From Hyphomicrobiales bacterium (GTDB taxonomy: Bacteria > Pseudomonadota > Alphaproteobacteria > Rhizobiales > Rhizobiaceae): a stretch of DNA of 64,000 nt. Below the pieces are notes generated by a model. The model saw only the letters and a list, made by a program, of their open reading frames with translations, ran no database searches and had not been told where the DNA came from. The stretch is from contig UCNE01000010.1 of NCBI GenBank assembly GCA_900473685.1, positions 62,001-126,000 of the forward strand. The letters run 5' to 3'. Positions 61,121 to 64,000 of the stretch are shown here, piece by piece; the first letter of the stretch is position 1; each line of letters starts with the position of its first letter. A program made the translations under genes and the position numbers.

Positions 61121-61792
61121 ATGGACGTCTTCAACATCGCTAAATCCATCGAGAAGTTCATCTTCGAGCTTCTGATGTGGCTGATCTTTTATCCCTATAC
61201 GCTGTTTCGGGTCATCTTTCAGCCCGGATACATGCTTGAATATGCGCGGCAGGAAACCGTCAGGGACGAAGACATTTCCTTCGATAGCGGCATGAAGCCG
61301 TCGATCTTCCTATTCCTGTCGATCGTCATTGCCGCCTTTTTCGCACCGCTTGCGCCGGCCGATCTCGCGACGATCAAGGGCAGCCAGACCGGACAATACG
61401 TCACCCAGTCCTGGATCAATCTCCTGTTCTTCCGGATGGCAGTCTTTTCGATCTTCCCGATCACCTTCGCCCTGATCTATGACCTGATCACACCCGGGCA
61501 GGTGACCCGCAACAGCCTGAAAATACCGTTCAACCAGCAATGCTATATCTGCGCGCCGTTCACGCTGGTCACATCGCTAAGCTTCATTCTCTACCCGCAT
61601 ACGGGCAACATCGCCTATCTGCTAGCACTGATTGCCGCCCAAATCTGGCTGCTCGTATCCAACTTCTTTTTCTTCAAGGGGGAGGTCGGGAAATCGAGCG
61701 GGACCTCAGCGGCGCTGACGGTCTTGGCCTTCGTGATCGCCTGGATTGCCTTCCTTGGCATCACCACTCTCTCCCTCAACTATAAGGGCTGA
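61121..61792 (+). CDS. Hypothetical inner-membrane protein
   Basis: A 223-residue protein with about five hydrophobic helices (for example IFLFLSIVIAAFFAPLAP and IAYLLALIAAQIWLLVSNFFF). The N-terminal IFELLMWLIFYPYTLFRVIFQPG could be amphipathic or re-entrant. The layout recalls Yip1-like permease-type domains but I cannot assign a family. ATG at 61121 follows a GGGGATATC stretch. The preceding terminator separates it from the upstream gene, and the next gene converges. Confidence 0.68.
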   Translation: MDVFNIAKSIEKFIFELLMWLIFYPYTLFRVIFQPGYMLEYARQETVRDEDISFDSGMKPSIFLFLSIVIAAFFAPLAPADLATIKGSQTGQYVTQSWINLLFFRMAVFSIFPITFALIYDLITPGQVTRNSLKIPFNQQCYICAPFTLVTSLSFILYPHTGNIAYLLALIAAQIWLLVSNFFFFKGEVGKSSGTSAALTVLAFVIAWIAFLGITTLSLNYKG

Positions 61793-61820
61793 GCAACCCA
61801 GGCAATTTTCGGGATGGCGT

Positions 61821-62309
61821 TCACGCGCCGGCGGCGGCCACCAGTTCATCGACCTGCCGGTCGGAAAACACCTGGATACCGTTCTGCCGCAGCAGCGCAG
61901 CCGTAACACCCTCGCCCTTCAGGCGGCGGCCGGTAAAGCTGCCGTCATAGATGAAACCGGAGCCGCAGGACGGACTGCCATCGATCAACAGCGCATAGGC
62001 GCAGCCGGTTTGGCGCGCCAGCGCCAGCGCATTTTCGGCGGCCAGGAGAAACCCATCCGTCACATCGCCACCCTGGCTTTCCAGTACGCGCGCAGCCCCG
62101 GACAGGACGTCGCGGCCTGCCTTTCCGGCCGCAATCTCCGCCGGCAGGCGCGGCACCGGCATGCCGGCTGACATTTCCGGACAGATCGTCACCAGCCGCC
62201 CCTCCTCGCGCCAACGGTCGAGCGCCGGATGCGCAAGCGGCTTGGCCTGCCCGTCATAACGGACGGCATGGCCCATGAGGCAGGCACTGACGAGGATCTT
62301 TGCCCTCAT
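61821..62309 (-). CDS. DUF523 family protein
   Basis: A 162-residue DUF523 protein. It has the conserved start KILVSACLMGHAVRYDG, then ICPEMSAGMPVPRLPAEI and LIDGSPSCGSGFIYDGSF. The paired SACL and SPSCG cysteines are the family's invariant residues and suggest metal or sulphur chemistry; no reaction is established for this family that I know of. ATG at 62309 has a GAGGGAG site; it lies 11 bases after the glyS stop on the same strand and may be the last gene of that transcript. Confidence 0.85.
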   Translation of the reverse strand: MRAKILVSACLMGHAVRYDGQAKPLAHPALDRWREEGRLVTICPEMSAGMPVPRLPAEIAAGKAGRDVLSGAARVLESQGGDVTDGFLLAAENALALARQTGCAYALLIDGSPSCGSGFIYDGSFTGRRLKGEGVTAALLRQNGIQVFSDRQVDELVAAAGA

Positions 62310-62319
62310 CGGCTCCCTC

Positions 62320-64000
62320 TCACCCCGAAATCTTCGAGAAGTCCGCAACCGTTCCGGTCGCAGCGCGGATCAGACCGAGCAAAGCGAGACGATTGGAACG
62401 GATGGCCGGGTCGTCGTCGTTGACGAGGACGTCGGCGAAGAATTGGTCGACCGGGCCGCGCAGCTTCGACAGGGCCTCCATGGCCGAGCGGAAGTCTTCG
62501 CTGGCAATGGCTGCACTTGCCTCGGTGGAGGCCTGCGTTACGGCGGCATAGAGCGCCTTTTCGGCATCAAGCTTCAAGAGTGCCGGATCGACGATTGCAG
62601 CGACCTGCGTGCCCTTCTTTTCTTCCGCCGCCAGAAGCTGCGTAGCGCGCTTGGTGCCGGCGAGCAGGTTCAAGCCCTCTTCCGAGGTGACGAAGGCGGT
62701 GAGCGCTTCGACGCGGCGGGCGACCATCAACAGATCGTCGGCATCCGGGGTCAAAACCGCATCGATCAGGTCATGGCGGGCACCGAGGTCGCGGAGGTAA
62801 ACTTTCAGGCGATCATGGAAGAAGGAGACGAGATCGGGCGACACACTTTTGAAACTTGGCTTGTTTAGGTGAGCCAGTGCAACAACCGAGGTTAAAGCAT
62901 CAGGATCTGCTCCACTTTGCTCTAAGCGAACTGCCGCCTCAAAATCTTTATTGTACTCTTTGTCAAGTATTGAATCTTCAACTTCGCGGTGAGCGAAATC
63001 CACAAAGCTCGTTAGCCGCAACCGCACCTTCCGCTCCAACAAAATCCGCACGACGCCCAAGGCCGCACGCCGCAGCGCATAGGGGTCCTTCGAGCCTGTC
63101 GGCTTCTCGTCGATGGCCCAGAAGCCGATCAGGGTGTCGAGCTTGTCCGCAAGCGCGACCGTCAGGCCAACGGCATCGGCGGGAAGACGATCGGACGGGC
63201 CTTGCGGCTTCCAGTGGTCTTCAATCGCGGCAGCGACGGAAGCGTCTTCGCCCTGCAGGACGGCATATTTGCGGCCCATGATGCCCTGAAGCTCGGGGAA
63301 CTCCCCGACGGCTTCGGTGCGCAGGTCGGCTTTCGCAAGCACCACGGCGCGATCAACCAGCTTCGAATCCGCACCAGTAACCTTGGCCAATTCGGCGGCC
63401 AGTGTGCGGATTCGAGCTACGCGTTCGCCCTGCGTGCCGAGCTTGGCGTGGAATGTGACGTTCAGTGCATCGAGCTTGGCCATGCGCTGGTCGAGCGGCT
63501 TCTTCAGGTCCAGATCGAATTTTGCCGCCGAGGCTTCCAGCGTTTCGAGATCCGGCAGGTTGCCCTGGTCGCGGGTCCAGAAGTGCTTCGCATCCGAGAG
63601 ACGGGCACGCACCACCTTGCCGTTGCCGTGGATAATTTCCTTGCCGCCGTCCTTTGCCTCGATATTGGCAACGAGGATGAACTTGTTCGACAGCGTTTCT
63701 TCGCCCGGCCGGCGGGTGACGAAACATTTCTGGTTGGTCTTGATGGTGAGCCGGATGATTTCCGACGGGATCGCCAGATAGTCCTCTTCGAAGGCGCCCA
63801 TCAGCACCTGCGGCCATTCGACGAGACCGGAGACTTCCTCCAGCAATGCCTCGTCCTCGACCAATTCAAGGCCGCTGGCAAAGGCGATATTGGCGGCATC
63901 GGCCGCGATGATCTGCTTGCGGCGCTCGGCATCGAGGATGACCTTGGCCTTTTTCAGCTTCTCGATGTAATCGGCAAAGCGGCGCACGGTGATGGCTTCC
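62320..64000 (-). CDS. glyS: Glycyl-tRNA synthetase beta subunit (N-terminus outside window)
   Basis: The C-terminal 560 codons of GlyS, the tRNA-binding partner of the alpha2beta2 bacterial enzyme. The frame is open to the right edge of the window, so the true start is beyond it. Recognisable GlyS segments include [68 protein letters not shown] as two parts, and RHDLIDAV, with the anticodon-binding DALR-like tail. A patch at about 62846-63020 (residues near [20 protein letters not shown]) is noticeably richer in A+T and uses different codons from the rest of the gene. Confidence 0.94.
   Translation of the reverse strand, partial: EAITVRRFADYIEKLKKAKVILDAERRKQIIAADAANIAFASGLELVEDEALLEEVSGLVEWPQVLMGAFEEDYLAIPSEIIRLTIKTNQKCFVTRRPGEETLSNKFILVANIEAKDGGKEIIHGNGKVVRARLSDAKHFWTRDQGNLPDLETLEASAAKFDLDLKKPLDQRMAKLDALNVTFHAKLGTQGERVARIRTLAAELAKVTGADSKLVDRAVVLAKADLRTEAVGEFPELQGIMGRKYAVLQGEDASVAAAIEDHWKPQGPSDRLPADAVGLTVALADKLDTLIGFWAIDEKPTGSKDPYALRRAALGVVRILLERKVRLRLTSFVDFAHREVEDSILDKEYNKDFEAAVRLEQSGADPDALTSVVALAHLNKPSFKSVSPDLVSFFHDRLKVYLRDLGARHDLIDAVLTPDADDLLMVARRVEALTAFVTSEEGLNLLAGTKRATQLLAAEEKKGTQVAAIVDPALLKLDAEKALYAAVTQASTEASAAIASEDFRSAMEALSKLRGPVDQFFADVLVNDDDPAIRSNRLALLGLIRAATGTVADFSKISG

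Overview
This window is GC-rich chromosomal DNA from an alphaproteobacterium of the Rhizobium/Agrobacterium group (Rhizobiaceae). The assignment rests on family content typical of that group: a BA14K-family protein, a DUF1217 repeat protein, DUF1344- and DUF6101-like proteins, a BioMNY biotin transporter, a hybrid RibB, the HDAC-xseB-dxs-tlyA-RumA-like neighbourhood, many GTG/TTG starts, and several c-di-GMP and chemotaxis proteins. I saw no tRNA, rRNA, CRISPR array, insertion sequence or prophage. The window cuts a DnaJ-like gene at its left edge and glyS at its right edge.

Layout. 1-8.6 kb: dnaJ-like (partial), fabI, a histidine phosphatase, a small secreted DUF1344 protein, a CHASE-PAS-PAS-GGDEF-EAL protein, aroC and ribB. 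8.6-14.7 kb: a GNAT acetyltransferase, an AlkX/YcaQ-type DNA glycosylase, the biotin transporter bioM-bioN-bioY, a quinone-reductase-like enzyme, a histone-deacetylase-family hydrolase and xseB. 14.7-15.4 kb: a TumE/TumA-type toxin-antitoxin pair with a palindromic operator inside its promoter. 15.4-26 kb: pirin, dxs, a divergent SDR/TetR pair with two matching operators, an OpgC-like acyltransferase, a chemoreceptor, tlyA and an RlmD/RumA-like methyltransferase. 26-32.4 kb: a second chemoreceptor, a PHB-depolymerase-type esterase, a nested palindromic intergenic repeat, and a crotonase/acyl-CoA dehydrogenase pair. 32.6-39 kb: an envelope-oriented stretch with a CorA/ZntB-like transporter, a BA14K protein, a GH25 muramidase, an RTX/beta-helix surface protein and an EptA-like phosphoethanolamine transferase. 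39-42 kb: gbcB and gbcA (glycine betaine demethylation) behind a well-conserved cobalamin riboswitch. 42-50 kb: two conserved hypotheticals, a degenerate GGDEF protein, the TsaC/Sua5 tRNA-modification enzyme, a flavin oxidoreductase and a DUF1217 repeat protein. 50-64 kb: a 30-residue small protein, ubiA, MipA/OmpV, AraC with a divergent Fsr-type MFS pump, a HemJ/CopD-like protein, a PotD-like periplasmic protein translationally coupled to a GGDEF-EAL protein, purD, two hypotheticals, a DUF523 protein and glyS.

How the genes work together. Most are housekeeping: lipid, isoprenoid, aromatic amino acid, riboflavin, purine and ubiquinone synthesis, translation and RNA modification. Signalling is well represented, with three GGDEF proteins (one clearly degenerate) and two methyl-accepting receptors. 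Two arrangements stand out. One is a B12 riboswitch placed directly upstream of gbcAB, which would tie glycine betaine breakdown to cobalamin status. The other is a PotD-like binding protein overlapping a membrane GGDEF-EAL gene with no ABC transporter genes beside it, matching the NspS/MbaA polyamine-sensing architecture of Vibrio. Further points of interest are the toxin-antitoxin module next to xseB, an AT-richer patch inside glyS, and a near-identical 22-base 3' end shared by the opgC-like gene and the neighbouring chemoreceptor gene.
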